Of a stretch of 64,000 bases of DNA, positions 49,001 through 60,200 are shown piece by piece. Positions within the stretch are counted from its first letter, which is position 1; each line of letters starts with the position of its first letter. Source of the DNA: Antedon mediterranea. Its lineage: Eukaryota; Echinodermata; Crinoidea; Comatulida; Antedonidae. Location: assembly GCF_964355755.1 (NCBI RefSeq), contig NC_092679.1, positions 21,545,432 through 21,609,431 of the forward strand. Reading direction: 5' to 3'. A program made the position numbers and the translations under genes. The notes beneath the pieces are model-generated. The model did no database searches. It saw only the letters and a list, made by a program, of their open reading frames with translations, and had not been told where the DNA came from.

Positions 49001-52000
49001 TTATTTATTTATTCATTTATTTATTCATTTCCCAACCAACAGTGACCAATGTCATATCACTACCATTATTTAGGCACCCATGAAACTTTTTTTGTCAAAC
49101 TGATTTTATAGTGTAGATAATGAATCACCTCCCAAACCAGATAGTGGTAGAATAATAACTTAGTAACAACAGCCAGCTGTACCATTTATTTTAGGGTGTG
49201 TCCAGATTTTAAAAACTGCATAACAATGCACAAAATAGACACTGAAACACTCACTTCCCCTTTCCTTGAATTAATGTCCCCCATTTAAAATAAGTATGTT
49301 TGTGTATCTTTAATCCACACCTTAGCTTTATTTAAATAATAATCCTTGAATTCTGGTTTTATTTTTAAACAGGGCACATACAGCATGTCGGTAAAATTAG
49401 GCTGCCCTCCAGCATTAAAACTGGTGTTTGACATGGCGTCTACTTTAGAACAATTGGTGACAATGCATCAGAAGCCATATGACTGCGCTCATCCTCAACC
49501 AGATATGCACTGCTTTTATTATGATCACCGTAAGATGTCACTCTATCAAAATTACTTCTTTACACTAAATTATCTCGTCTAAAGCTCTGTCCACACTATT
49601 AAACTTTATGTTATGTTCCAAATATAATTTTAATGTTATAGCCAACATCCATCTATAAAGCTCTGTCTTAAGATACGCTATCAAACTGTATGTGACAACA
49701 AATGTGATGTGCCCATATATGGACATGATGATGTCATATCCCTACCATATTTAAGCATATCACTACCATATTTGGGCACATCATACTTTTTTTTTCAAAC
49801 TAGTTTGATAGTGTAGACAGAGCTTTAAACCTCTGGCAGAATTATGTTTTTTTACAATAAGTTATACTAACCCTAGATATTGAGAGAAAATAAATGATTA
49901 TATATTAGTTATTATATTATCATTTCATGTTTTTATTGTAGCCTTTCATCCTGTATTCAAATTAGTTGATCTAGCAACAGGGAATTCAACCAATTTTACA
50001 AGTGACTATACGCTGACTGTGATTGGTGGATCAGAAACCAGCATTGATGACATCAAGATGTTTAGCACGCAGGACATTCTGCGTCACAACTCTCAAGAAA
50101 AGTAAGTGTTAAAGCAGAATTCCACTTTAAACCAGAAGTGCCCTTAAAGTCTGAATTCTCCTTTAAACAGGAATTCTCTTTTTAGCATAATTCCCATTTA
50201 AGTCAGAATTCCAATTTAGGTCAAAATACCGCTTTAACCAGAATTCCGCTTTAAGTCAAAATTCCCCTTTAACCAGAATTCCCATTTAAGTCAAAATTCC
50301 CCTTTAAACCAGAATTTTCCTTTTAGCATAATTCCCCTTTAAGCCAGAATTCCACTTTAAGACATATTTACAAAATATACATTTAAAAGATATTACAAAC
50401 ATACAATTTTTTAGTGCTGGATCTCTAATATGGATACCATTAGATGAAGAAAGTCGTGGTGACGGCTCTATTCCCATATTTTCCCATCTGCACAACGGAA
50501 TCGTGTGGCGTTGTCAAGATGAATCTCCTTGCTCCAATGTACCTGTGCAATTCCCATTCTCACCGGAATATTATTTTCTAATTGAAGTTTCAAACTGGTA
50601 CGTTTTTACTCATTAAAATGGCATCATTCTTCTTATTATTATCATTATTATTAGTGAGTTTACGAAATGAATGTCTGGTATGTGTGTATTGTAAATAGTA
50701 TCCTGCCAAAAAAAAATGTGTAAATATAATTAATTTTTCTACAAAATATTTTTCTTTCTGCTTTCTAGGGATGTTGGCAAGGAAACAACAAATTGTGGCT
50801 ACAAAATTCAGTTTATCATAAAAGTACATGGTCTGCAGATAAGCTTTTATAGATCTCTACGAATTATGGGGGTAAGATGATAATGGTGTTTATAAGGTTT
50901 AATTTTGTGATGATGATGCATTTACAGTGTGGTTGCCCGCAATTTTAACAGTTAAAATATATATATATATATATCCAAATTCCTTCACTTGCACTGATGA
51001 AGGGCTAGTGTTGCCCGAAAGCTCTGCTAACTTTTCTGGCTGTTTACTTTATCGTTTTGATTTAGCTTTTCGCTTTTTATTTTTGTATCTCCATTGAGAT
51101 CCAGCCACTGATACCCACAGCATTGTCATTTTTTTCAGTAATTTGCCTTTGGATTTATATATATATATATATATATATAATACTCCACCCTGGCTCCCTT
51201 TGTCATATTTCTTTTATTCCTGTCCACCCAGGCAGCACTTGCCAGCTTTATACTATGACGTTATCCAAATTCCTTCACTTGCACTGATGAAGGGCTAGTG
51301 TTGCCCGAAAGCTCTGATAACTTTTCTGGCTGTTTACTTTATTTTTTTGATTTAGCTTTTCGCTTTTTATTTTTGTATCTCCATTGAGATTCAGCCACTG
51401 ATACCCACAGCATTGTCATTTTTTTCAGTGATTTGCCTTTGGATTTATATATATATATATATACAGTAATAGATTTCAAGCAATCAATTTTTTTTTTTTG
51501 ACTTATTATTTATTTATTTTGGGTCAAAGACTGGTCTCCCAGAGGGCCCAGTTATGATCAGTGGCTGCGTGTGTACTAGTAAACTGGGGTAACTCCCTAC
51601 TCATTTCAAAAGATGTACTAGGTTCTTTAAAGTGCACATGAGCTAGATGTGTATACCCGAACTACAGTTTATATATATAAGACTTGTTCTACCACCATGG
51701 AGTGAGTAAGCCTTGAACTCTTGCCGATGGTATGACAACGTAATTACGGTTCCACTGTCTTGGCCACCCACTCGGTCACTTGTTCCATTTTAAAGTACCA
51801 TTCTAACGATCATTGCTCATGGCGCTTTTAAAAAGACTATCGACTAGACTAGAGTCTCGGCATCAGTTAACATTTTTTTTTTTTGTCAGTTTACATTTTT
51901 AGTGCTGATCTTGACTTGTGGACTGTACCTGTGGTGCAAAGAGGATGATTGGAAGAATTGGAAATGTATTAGCAATGTTATTTTTAGCAAGAATGTTGTA

Positions 52001-53148
52001 ATACCTGTAGTTGAAGAAAGCTCTTCTAGTATTCTACATGTGGATGACTCATCACAAGGTTTGCATTGACTGATTATTGATTAGTATTGATTGATTGTTA
52101 TCAAATAATATTGATTTATTGATATTAATTAGTATTGATTGATCAAAATTTGTAATAATTGATTTGTATTAACTAATATTGATTAGTATTGATTGATTTG
52201 TATTAACTAATATTGATTATTATTGATTGATTAATATTGATTATTATTGATTACTATTGATTGTTATTTACTTGTATTGATTGATATCAGTACTTATTGA
52301 TAACTATTATATGTTCTGTTATAATGTCTACACAGAATCAGATGCAGAAAGTTCAAGTTCTGAACATTTAATGGAAGTAGTAGAAGGAAATCCAGAAATT
52401 CTAAAAATGATAACACCATCAGGTAAAAGAACTTCCAAATAACTTGCTTTAATTCACAGTTTTTATATAAAATATACTCTTTAGTTGTTTTTATTGGCGA
52501 AGTGGTAAAGCACTGCGACCATAAAATCGGCACAGGTTCAAAGCGTTCCTCTACCATAGTTCTAGTGGTAGTAGAAGTCTTGTCTTATAGATGTTCATTA
52601 TACACATCCAGCTCCAGTGTGTCTGTTGAAAGAGTCCATTCATCTGGGTCATCTCAGTCCATGAGCGCCATTTGGTGGCAGCTGAAAGACACAACAGGAC
52701 CCTTGGGGGATGAAAGTCGATCCATTTAGTCCACTGAGCTTGAGTGATATAACCAGCTTTCATTGGTTGGCGACCATAAAATAATTGTTTTGAAGAATGC
52801 ATTTGGTTGTGGACACTGGATAGTAATTGCATAATTATATTTTTGTTTTCAGGGGCAGATTCAAGGGGAGGGGCACCTAAATTAAATCAAATTATTCTCA
52901 GCCCTTCATTTCACCATTTTAGTCCCTGAATCTTCCCCCCCCCCCCCCTAACTATTTAAAAATCCTGGATAACCCACTGCTTTTCATGGTTCAGCACCCA
53001 TCAAATATTACAAAATCAATAATCAATATCGTTGTCTCATAATTCGTTTACAGGAGTTATACATTTTTCAACCATTGAAGAAGAAGACACAACAACAAGC
53101 GAAACAACGCAAAATCACCAACAAGTGCTGAGCATTCTCCACGAATGA
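40007..53148 (+). CDS. CATSPERG: Cation channel sperm-associated auxiliary subunit gamma (CATSPERG), complete
   Basis: 21 coding exons keep frame: 40007-40225, 40942-41273, 42424-42652, 43023-43305, 43887-43952, 44343-44447, 44915-45053, 45433-45550, 46264-46428, 46741-46892, 47005-47221, 47443-47680, 48184-48305, 48772-48912, 49373-49529, 49942-50101, 50415-50597, 50769-50871, 51890-52058, 52336-52422, 53054-53148. They give 1159 residues, the size of mammalian CATSPERG. The protein is an accessory subunit of the pH-gated sperm flagellar Ca2+ channel. It has an N-terminal signal peptide, a large ectodomain (YPYYIRVQVLCGQN, SWIVPLPF, LLIGGFESTNQIILTEDAF, LGCPPALKLVFDM, HPQPDMHCFYYD), one transmembrane helix (FTFLVLILTCGLYLW) and an acidic Ser/Thr-rich cytoplasmic tail. 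The exon 8 donor (GAG/GTAGCC) is weak but is the one that keeps frame. Poly(A) signal at 53617. Introns hold many MITEs. Confidence 0.95.
41802..42111. mobile_element. MITE with 22-bp perfect TIRs enclosing a tRNA-like unit
   Basis: The left TIR 41802-41823 (TCGTACATAAGTTGGGGACC..) and right TIR 42090-42111 are exact reverse complements. Inside, 41934-42006 has an A box (TAGTCGAGTGG) and B box (GGGTTCGATTCCC) with a good T arm and D arm, anticodon-loop TTTACAT, but a non-pairing acceptor. It lies in CATSPERG intron 2. Confidence 0.8.
42705..42842 (+). repeat. MITE family A copy in CATSPERG intron 3
   Basis: TTAAAGCTCTGCCTAAACTA to AGTTTGATAGTGTAGACAGA, with an interior deletion. Confidence 0.8.
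44511..44718 (+). repeat. MITE family B copy, internally deleted, in CATSPERG intron 6
   Basis: CTTGTCCCCCTGAAAAAAAA at the left, TGTGGACAATACATATTTTT at the right. Confidence 0.7.
45062..45224 (+). repeat. MITE family A copy in CATSPERG intron 7
   Basis: Begins TAAAGCTCTATCTACCCTAT, ends AGTGTAGACAAGGCTTA, with two interior units, 8 bp past the exon 7 donor. Confidence 0.85.
47249..47330 (+). repeat. MITE family A fragment in CATSPERG intron 11
   Basis: Right half only, from GATGTGCCCAAATATGG to AGTGTAGACAGAGCTTAA. Confidence 0.8.
48923..49121 (-). repeat. MITE family A copy with an inserted ATTT-tailed fragment
   Basis: Both family A ends are visible, but the middle is split by (TTTATTTATTCA)n followed by CCCAACCAACAGTGACC. 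This phrase matches the 3' end of the SINE family at 28030-28250. It lies in CATSPERG intron 14. Confidence 0.65.
49580..49828 (-). repeat. MITE family A: a terminal fragment plus a near-complete copy
   Basis: 49580-49620 is a left-end fragment (TAAAGCTCTGTCCACACTAT). 49656-49828 is a copy from TAAAGCTCTGTCTTAAGATA to TAGTGTAGACAGAGCTTTA in reverse interior order. It lies in CATSPERG intron 15. Confidence 0.8.
50112..50362. repeat. Minisatellite, ~17-bp AATTCCC/TTTAA unit
   Basis: About 14 imperfect copies of a unit like CTTTAAACCAGAATTCC, directly after CATSPERG exon 16. Confidence 0.8.
50974..51455 (+). repeat. Two family C (Penelope-type) copies with hammerhead cores
   Basis: Copies at 50974-51160 and 51262-51455 each have CTGATGA (50994; 51284), GGGC..GCCC and GAAAGCTCTG. 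They share GCTGTTTACTTTAT and GATACCCACAGCATTGTC and end in a TA microsatellite. A 100-bp spacer separates them. They lie in CATSPERG intron 18. Confidence 0.75.
51500..51785 (-). mobile_element. tRNA-Ser-like SINE in CATSPERG intron 18
   Basis: On the minus strand the head reads GTGACCGAGTGGGTGGCCAA, as in tRNA-Ser A-box regions, and AGAGTTCAAGGC serves as the B box. A body follows with CTAGTACATCTTTTGAAATG, ending at an AAATAAATAA tail near 51510. Confidence 0.6.
52076..52290. repeat. ATTGATTGATTAGT-type simple repeat
   Basis: Irregular repeats of TATTGATTGAT and TATTGATTAGT in CATSPERG intron 19. Confidence 0.85.
52490..52850 (+). mobile_element. tRNA-derived SINE in CATSPERG intron 20
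   Basis: TTGGCGAAGTGGTAAAGC (A box) and CACAGGTTCAAAGC (B box) head a ~300-bp body with CATTTGGTGGCAGCTGAAAG. Some short open frames here are shadows. Confidence 0.55.
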
Positions 53149-53190
53149 CAAGAAGTGAAAAGACCACATCTATTTATTTTTTGAGTGCTC

Positions 53191-53354
53191 TAAAGCTCTG
53201 TCTATACTACCAAACTAGTTTGACAAAAAAAAGTGTGATGTGCCCAAATATGGTAGTGATATGCCCACATATGGTAGTGATATGCCCACATATGGTAGTG
53301 ATATGACATCATCATGTCCATATATGGGCACACCACCACATAAAGTTTGATAGC
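53191..53354 (+). repeat. MITE family A copy inside the CATSPERG 3' UTR
   Basis: It starts TAAAGCTCTGTCTATACTAC and has three consecutive interior units (GCCCAAATATGGTAGTGATAT, then two with CACATATGG). The right end is cut after AGTTTGATAG. Confidence 0.85.
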
Positions 53355-54138
53355 CAAATACGTACAACACAGTCAGCTGAAAAATTATTAGTAACAGAAA
53401 TGAGTTGGACCTATTCTTGCACTTTTATATTATATAATGAAGCCAGATTGACATAATGTGTTCAGTAGGGGCTTGATTTAAGTCCAAAAAATAGATGAAA
53501 AGCAATGAGGACAAATATTGTAACAGCATGCTTACAGGTCAAAAATTCAGTTCACCATGACATAATGGTTTCCATCTGTAAATATGTAAATTTTAGGCAC
53601 ATTATACAAAAATGGCAATAAATATATCTGGTTATTGAATACTTTTGGGTATTTTTCATTAAAATCATGATAGCCTTCGTTTGACAATTGGATTTTATAA
53701 ATACAAATGAAAATAAATGTTTGTTTATTTAAAATACTGTGTGAATTTGGTTTTTATAGTGTTTGTTTTATTGTTTTGTAATATTTCTCTATCATTTTAT
53801 AGGCCTATACATAAATGCATTACATGACATAACCCCCTACTAATTAAAAAAGAGGTGTAGCATATCTTTTTATAGATATTGGATAAGACCGTGGAGCTAA
53901 ATTAATTTATAGCTCCATGGTATTATATAGGCCTAGTAGTACGTCTGTATTCCCATTATAAAAATTATATTGATAAAAAACAGTAATATAATCTATGAAA
54001 TTCAATTTTATTTAAAATATATCCCCTAATAATAATTAATATTCAAAAGAACCGGGCTTATTTACGGGCTTACTGTATTTTACATGCTATGTGGTTGGGG
54101 GAGAGGGGAAAGGGGGTAAATTTCCCAGACTACTTTGC

Positions 54139-54150
54139 CAAGATGGCGGC
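54139..54150 (+). promoter_or_regulatory. YY1 site in the USP34 promoter
   Basis: CAAGATGGCGGC is a textbook YY1 site, about 95 bp upstream of the USP34 ATG. In animal housekeeping promoters this motif typically lies just downstream of the start site, so transcription probably begins near 54100-54140. Confidence 0.6.
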
Positions 54151-54244
54151 TGTAAGGTCGAAGTCTAAATCGGGCTAGGGATTTCGGCTTCTGTAAATGC
54201 TCTATATTTGAAATGTAAGATTTGTTACATCCCAGAAAGAAGCT

Positions 54245-57200
54245 ATGGCTACGTGTGATTCATGTGCGGATCTTTATCGCCTACTTCAATCATGTAAGTG
54301 TGTGATTATTGTTATGAATCTTAGGCCTAGGCCCTGGAATTAATCAAATATTGGTGTTGTCGGTGAAAGTGTGCCCGTCCGTGCTGTGTGTGATTGTGAG
54401 GGACCAATAATGAGCGGTCCGATACAAGGCTAGGCCTGAGTCTAGCATGATTCCAGTAGCTTAGAAAAGACACTTATTTATTTGCTAGGGTTAGCTGGTA
54501 TAACTTTAATAATTAACCAATCGTCTAATCATCGTGCAACTTGACAATTTGTTTTATTTTCATATAATAATAAATAAATGAATGCCATGGATGGGTTGTT
54601 TTTTTATGTTGTTTTTTGTAGGCGAGACAGATCCTACTAGACTAGGCCTATACTACACTATTATTATGCCTTGTGTAGACTCTAAACCTGTCCTTTATCT
54701 AGCCAAGGTACAGTAGAATAGGCTATTATTAATAGTATTATATTATGCAACATTTAAGGCTTTCAAAGACTAAAGTAACTGCTGTATACTTTTTAGTGTT
54801 AATATCAGTAATATTTAAAAACTAACAAATGTTTTACATTTTTCACATTCACTTATATGAGCTCTACTGTAGTTACAGCCCCCATTGTATTGTCCGCAGC
54901 ATTTTCAAATGCTACACATGATTTTTTTCCCTACCTAGTTTCTGCTTATATGCCGTCATTTATATAAATTTAGGCTCTGTCTGGTTCAAAGACAAACATT
55001 CTTTTATGCAAGGCTTATTTCAATATAATAATTCTTGAAATTGCCCTACTCAGGATGCCAAAATGTTTTGTTTGTGTTTCATTGAATTTCAAGACTACCT
55101 GTATAAATGTCTTTGCATAGTTGTATATCTAGACCCTAGATCTATTTTCATCATCCATTGTTTAATAGGTATGTAATATATTATTAAAAGTTAAAAGTTA
55201 AAATATAGACCTAGTAGAGCTACAATACATAATGTTTGCTATTGAGGGTGGCACATTTTATTTCCAATTGATCAAGCAGGGATGGTAGAAATAAAACCTT
55301 TCGAGTATAATTCTGATCATTTTAAAATGAATATCCCATGTGTGAATGCATGTTGCAGCAAGCAGGGATGGTAGAAATAAAGCCTTTCGAGTATAATTCT
55401 AATCATTTTAAAAATAAGTATGATACTTATTTTTAAAATGATTAGAATTATACTCGAAAGGCTAATGAATTAATTGATAAAGAAATTGAAAAATGGAATC
55501 CTACTAGTTGTAGAGCACTACTTTTGTTCACCTATGTAACACCTCTGTCCCAAAAGCATGATGTAGTAATTTGATAACAATTATGAGCATTGATCTGTAT
55601 TAAGCATGTCAGGGGTGAAACCTAGTGAACACATAATGACCTGTTATGTGCTGACAATTATTTAAGGATGCATCACAAAACACATAGTGTTCTCTCAATA
55701 TAGATTATTAATCCTAAACAATTATATGAGAAACCAAATCCTAGTAGTTGGTGATATCATGTACTGTGTATAGATGTGTAATTTATACAAAAAGGTTTTT
55801 TTACAGAACCTTTTCAATTCAGTTAGCCTTTACTGATTGTTTATGTCTAAGGCTATGTAGAGCCTACAGTATCACTACTAGACAAGTATTATCAAAAGGA
55901 AAAATTACTTATATAATGGCAATGTTGTAGGGTATAAGGATATCAATGTAGATCTACAAATAAAATTAAAGCAAAAAGTGATCAAAACTGAAGCAAAAAA
56001 ATTACAGAGCTTTCACATATCACAAACCCTTCCTCAGTGCAAGTGAGAGTTGGTATTAAAGTAAGTGAGAATATAGAATATAATATATTATTATATATAT
56101 ATATGAGTGGCCTAAGTATTTATTTTATGTTTAATTTTAGACTATTTTAACAGCCAATTTATTTCAGTAAATATTGCTAGAAAAACCAGCTTTTAAGGAA
56201 AAGAAAACTTAATAAAAAAATAAAATAACATATGTTTTATTACAAATATTGTTTGTAGTAAAAAATATTATTAATTATAAAGGCAGAAATTTGTCATTGA
56301 AAGATTTTACTAATTTGAGGAATTAATTATAGATTAAATACTGAATAAAGATCTGAATAGTGTGTTGTTTCTATAACAGTATGTTCAGATTCAACAGAAA
56401 AAAGAAGGAACATTATAATGAATTACCATCTCATTTCACAGATACGGTAAAGAGTGCATCTGGAGAGCAGTTTGATGTTAGGAAAAGGGACGTTAATGTT
56501 TTGCTGGAGTTCACACAGCCTCAGAGGTATTTTGTAATTCTCATCATTTTTCAAATCCCTATGTTTACATACTGCGGTATTAAAACATTATGATAATAAT
56601 AGCCACATTGATTAATCTGAATTTGCAGTGGGAAAAACAGATTTGTAGTACAGTCGAATCTCCCAATTCGACTTCCTGAAAACAAGAAACTCTCTCAATA
56701 CCAGACTTTTTTTGGGGACCAACATATCACATTTCGAATACCAGATTTTCGGGAAAACCTGACATACAGTATTTGTCTGGCCAAAAGTTGTCCGGTATTT
56801 GGAGAGTTGACTGTATTGCGGTTTTTGCTATACCGCCATTTGGTAATTCTGTATTATTAAATATTAATAACTTTTATTATAGTATATAGACAATTATCAA
56901 TCAAATCAATAGTATTGATAATTGGCTTATATTATAAACATTTTCAAGTGGGCCTATTAAACTTGTTGGACTTGCAGTCAGTCAGTTAGTAATTCCGTTT
57001 CAGTTTTTTTTTTGGTACTTTTAAATTATTTCCTGTAATAAAGAATTTTATGGTTTTTGCTTATTTTAAATAAAATAACATTTCCTGTGAGCAATCATTT
57101 TAAATATAGTACAATATGAACAGAAAGTTAAAATTCTTTGAATTTGTATTTGAATTTAAAGCAAATCAATGCAAAATTACTTTGTACAATTCCGTCTTTT

Positions 57201-60200
57201 AGATAAAACAAAGTAATTTAAGTATAGTACAATTTAAACAGAAAGTAAAAACACTTTGAATGTGTAGTTAAATTAAAAGCAAATCAATTAATGCAAAATT
57301 ACTTTGTCTTGTCTTGTCTTGTAGATAAAACAAACAAAAAATTGTTTAATTTTTTTTGTTTAATATGCCATTTTGATGTTACATAATACTGTAGTTTGAT
57401 ATTCACTTTGACCAAAAATTGAATTAAAAAAAATGTGTTTACCTACAAATCTGTAATTTAAAGGTTTTGGGTTGAATTTAACTTTTTGTTTTGTCTTTTT
57501 ATAAGTGAAAACATTATTTGGTTTTTTCATGATTAACTTTATTAAAACTACAAAATGGCCTATTAAAAATATGATTTTATTAATCTTCATTTTTCATGTT
57601 TTTGTGGGAAAATACATCTTTAAACTTGACAAGTACTCTCATATAGTTTTAGTCGAGTTTTGCAGTTACAAGCTATTTTCAAATAGTGTTTAGCTTTACT
57701 GCAAAAAGGGCAACAGACTTTTATCACAGAAACAATTAAAAAATTGTTCCTTTTCACCACTTCTGGGATCACTTTAACAGCTGGCTATGAAATGACTCCC
57801 ACAAGTGCCAAGTTCTTGTAGGTTAAATTCAAATGATTTCTTTTATTGTTTTATTCCTTTAATACTATTGTGGTATAATAATATTACAAAATATTTTATT
57901 CTTATTTAATTTACAGGCAATGTAATTGTTGTTTTAAAGAATTTAAGAATTTTGAAAGGTTAAACAATATAGTTCAAATTCTGTTACGTTTTGCGATAAA
58001 TTCTATACCGAGTTTTCGCCTTTTAACGCAAGATGAGCGTGAATTCGAGTCTACAGATAAAGGAAGTATCGAGTTGATACAGAGAGGAAATGGTACCACA
58101 AATGTGGAAACCACTGAAAAACAATTAAAAGATGAGCTTGAAAAAGTTGTAAGCAAAAATGTGAAAAAAGATGAGGAGGAGAAGGAAACAGTAGGTTCGT
58201 CTGAAACGACAGATCAAGACGATATGAAAGATAATAAGGTAGTAGATGAATCAAATGATGAATTAACAAAAGAAAAAGCACCCTCGGATGAGGAGTCGAA
58301 AGAGGCCGAGGATGATGAGGAAGAAATGGAAGTTGAGGTGGAGATGTGGGGAATTAAAGACTATGAGAAGTTACTCCATCTTGTTGCAAAAGTGTTTCAA
58401 ATGAATTTTGCACTGTACGCAGCACACAAACACATGTGCCATGGGATCACAGAGGTATGTTAAGATTTATAAAGAGACCATGTCAAAATTATTTTACTGC
58501 AGTAACTGCATTTTGTTCAATTAATTTATATTATAAACAATAAAGATGAGAAAAACTGTGAGAATGAAAGAAATTTGCCCAACCGAGAATCGAACCAAGA
58601 ACGCTTGACGTCCTAACCAATAGACCACTGCAGATACTTTTCATGTTTGTTTTTGTTTTTTTAAATTTGATTAGAATAGTGAATCTTTAACATTCTCGTC
58701 CTTATTATACTGATAGAATAACTAGTTTTAAATTATGCACATGTAACAGAGATCAAATTGGTTTGTATATTTATAGATATATTTATCATAATTATAATTA
58801 ATTAATGTAATATTCATTTTTATAATTTTTATTGCAGGAATTATCATCTCAAGAATCGGAAGCATTGGGAAACTATTGTGAAATGAATGTAAGAATTGAA
58901 AAAAAAAACACATTTTTTTTATTGTTTGACCATACTTATAATACACGTTTTTATATTTATAAATATATTAAAATTATAATGTGTTTGCTTTACACTACTG
59001 GAGTGTGAGTTGATTTGTTTGCAATTTCATACATAAACAATGCACACCTACATAACACATCCACGACACTTCAATGAACTTGTAAACCCAACCCACGCTT
59101 TCAACTCTTGACTACAGTATATTCGTTGACCCTACCCTTACATTATTGTCACTTCCCTTTACCTACACAGTTACTGATTACACTACGACACACATTTGAA
59201 TTGCTCTCTCACACATTCGTAAAGTACAGTACATCATTATTTAAATTTTAACCATCTTCAACCTTTTTAATAAACCATTTATATTCACCCCGATTGAGTT
59301 TTGTTGTAAAACAGTTTAGATATTACAAAAGCTAACAATTTGAAATCAAACATTTGATTCATTAATTTTTTTTGTGGATAATAATAATCCCTCCCCCCCC
59401 CCCCCCCTACATGTACATAATATGGCAGGTGGTTTATCACTCTTTGTTGGTATTTTTCCATGTATTTTAATTGCCAATTTATTGTTAAATATTAAAAACC
59501 AAATACAATAGATTTATCATTTTTAAGTCAACAGAACTTTCATAAATTAGATTTTAAGTACAAATCTAATCTATTAATAATAACATAATAAAATAATAGA
59601 TAGATATTTATATTTTTAAAAAAATTCTATAATATACTGTAATAAAGAAAGTGTCTAAAATGACTGTTCCTAGACAGCTGACCGCTGAAACTGAAGTTGA
59701 TAAAGTTTGACGCGTTGCCATTATGGATGTCTGTGCTCATGCTGAGAGCAGACTTTGATTGACTTGGTCAACAGATGGCAGGCTTTTCCTTGGTCTGTAT
59801 TAGAATTTCAAGGTTTAACATAGATTTTATGTCTCCATTACGTACAATGCCTTTGATAAAGCATACTGTAAGGTTTAGATCAAGGATGGGTTACAGTAGG
59901 TACCAAGCATAATGTTGGTAACTTTGTCAACAGATGGCAGGCTTTTCCTCGATCTGTACTTAGAATTTCAAGAATTAACCTTTATGTCTTTGATTAATGA
60001 TAAATTGTCATGTGGTTGAGGGACTGTATGGGGTTATTGTGTAAATCTGGGGTGGGTTAGATACCAAGCAAAAACCTAGTCATACAGTAATAATGTCATC
60101 AATATACCGAGACAAATTATGAAATTTAAGAACAGGGTCTATAGTGCCTCCTTTTTCCATTCAAAATATCAGCTGTGGAACATGATGATGTCATATCACT

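Larger units (their letters stand above)
53149..54244. other. CATSPERG 3' UTR and USP34 promoter region
   Basis: The CATSPERG 3' UTR probably runs to the AATAAA at 53617 and contains a whole family A MITE. From about 53700 there is AT-rich sequence, then a purine-rich run (54090-54115) and the USP34 promoter. Confidence 0.55.

Noticed and set aside
52502-52832. Open frames on both strands in CATSPERG intron 20
   Set aside because: They lie in a SINE-like repeat and have no splice connection.
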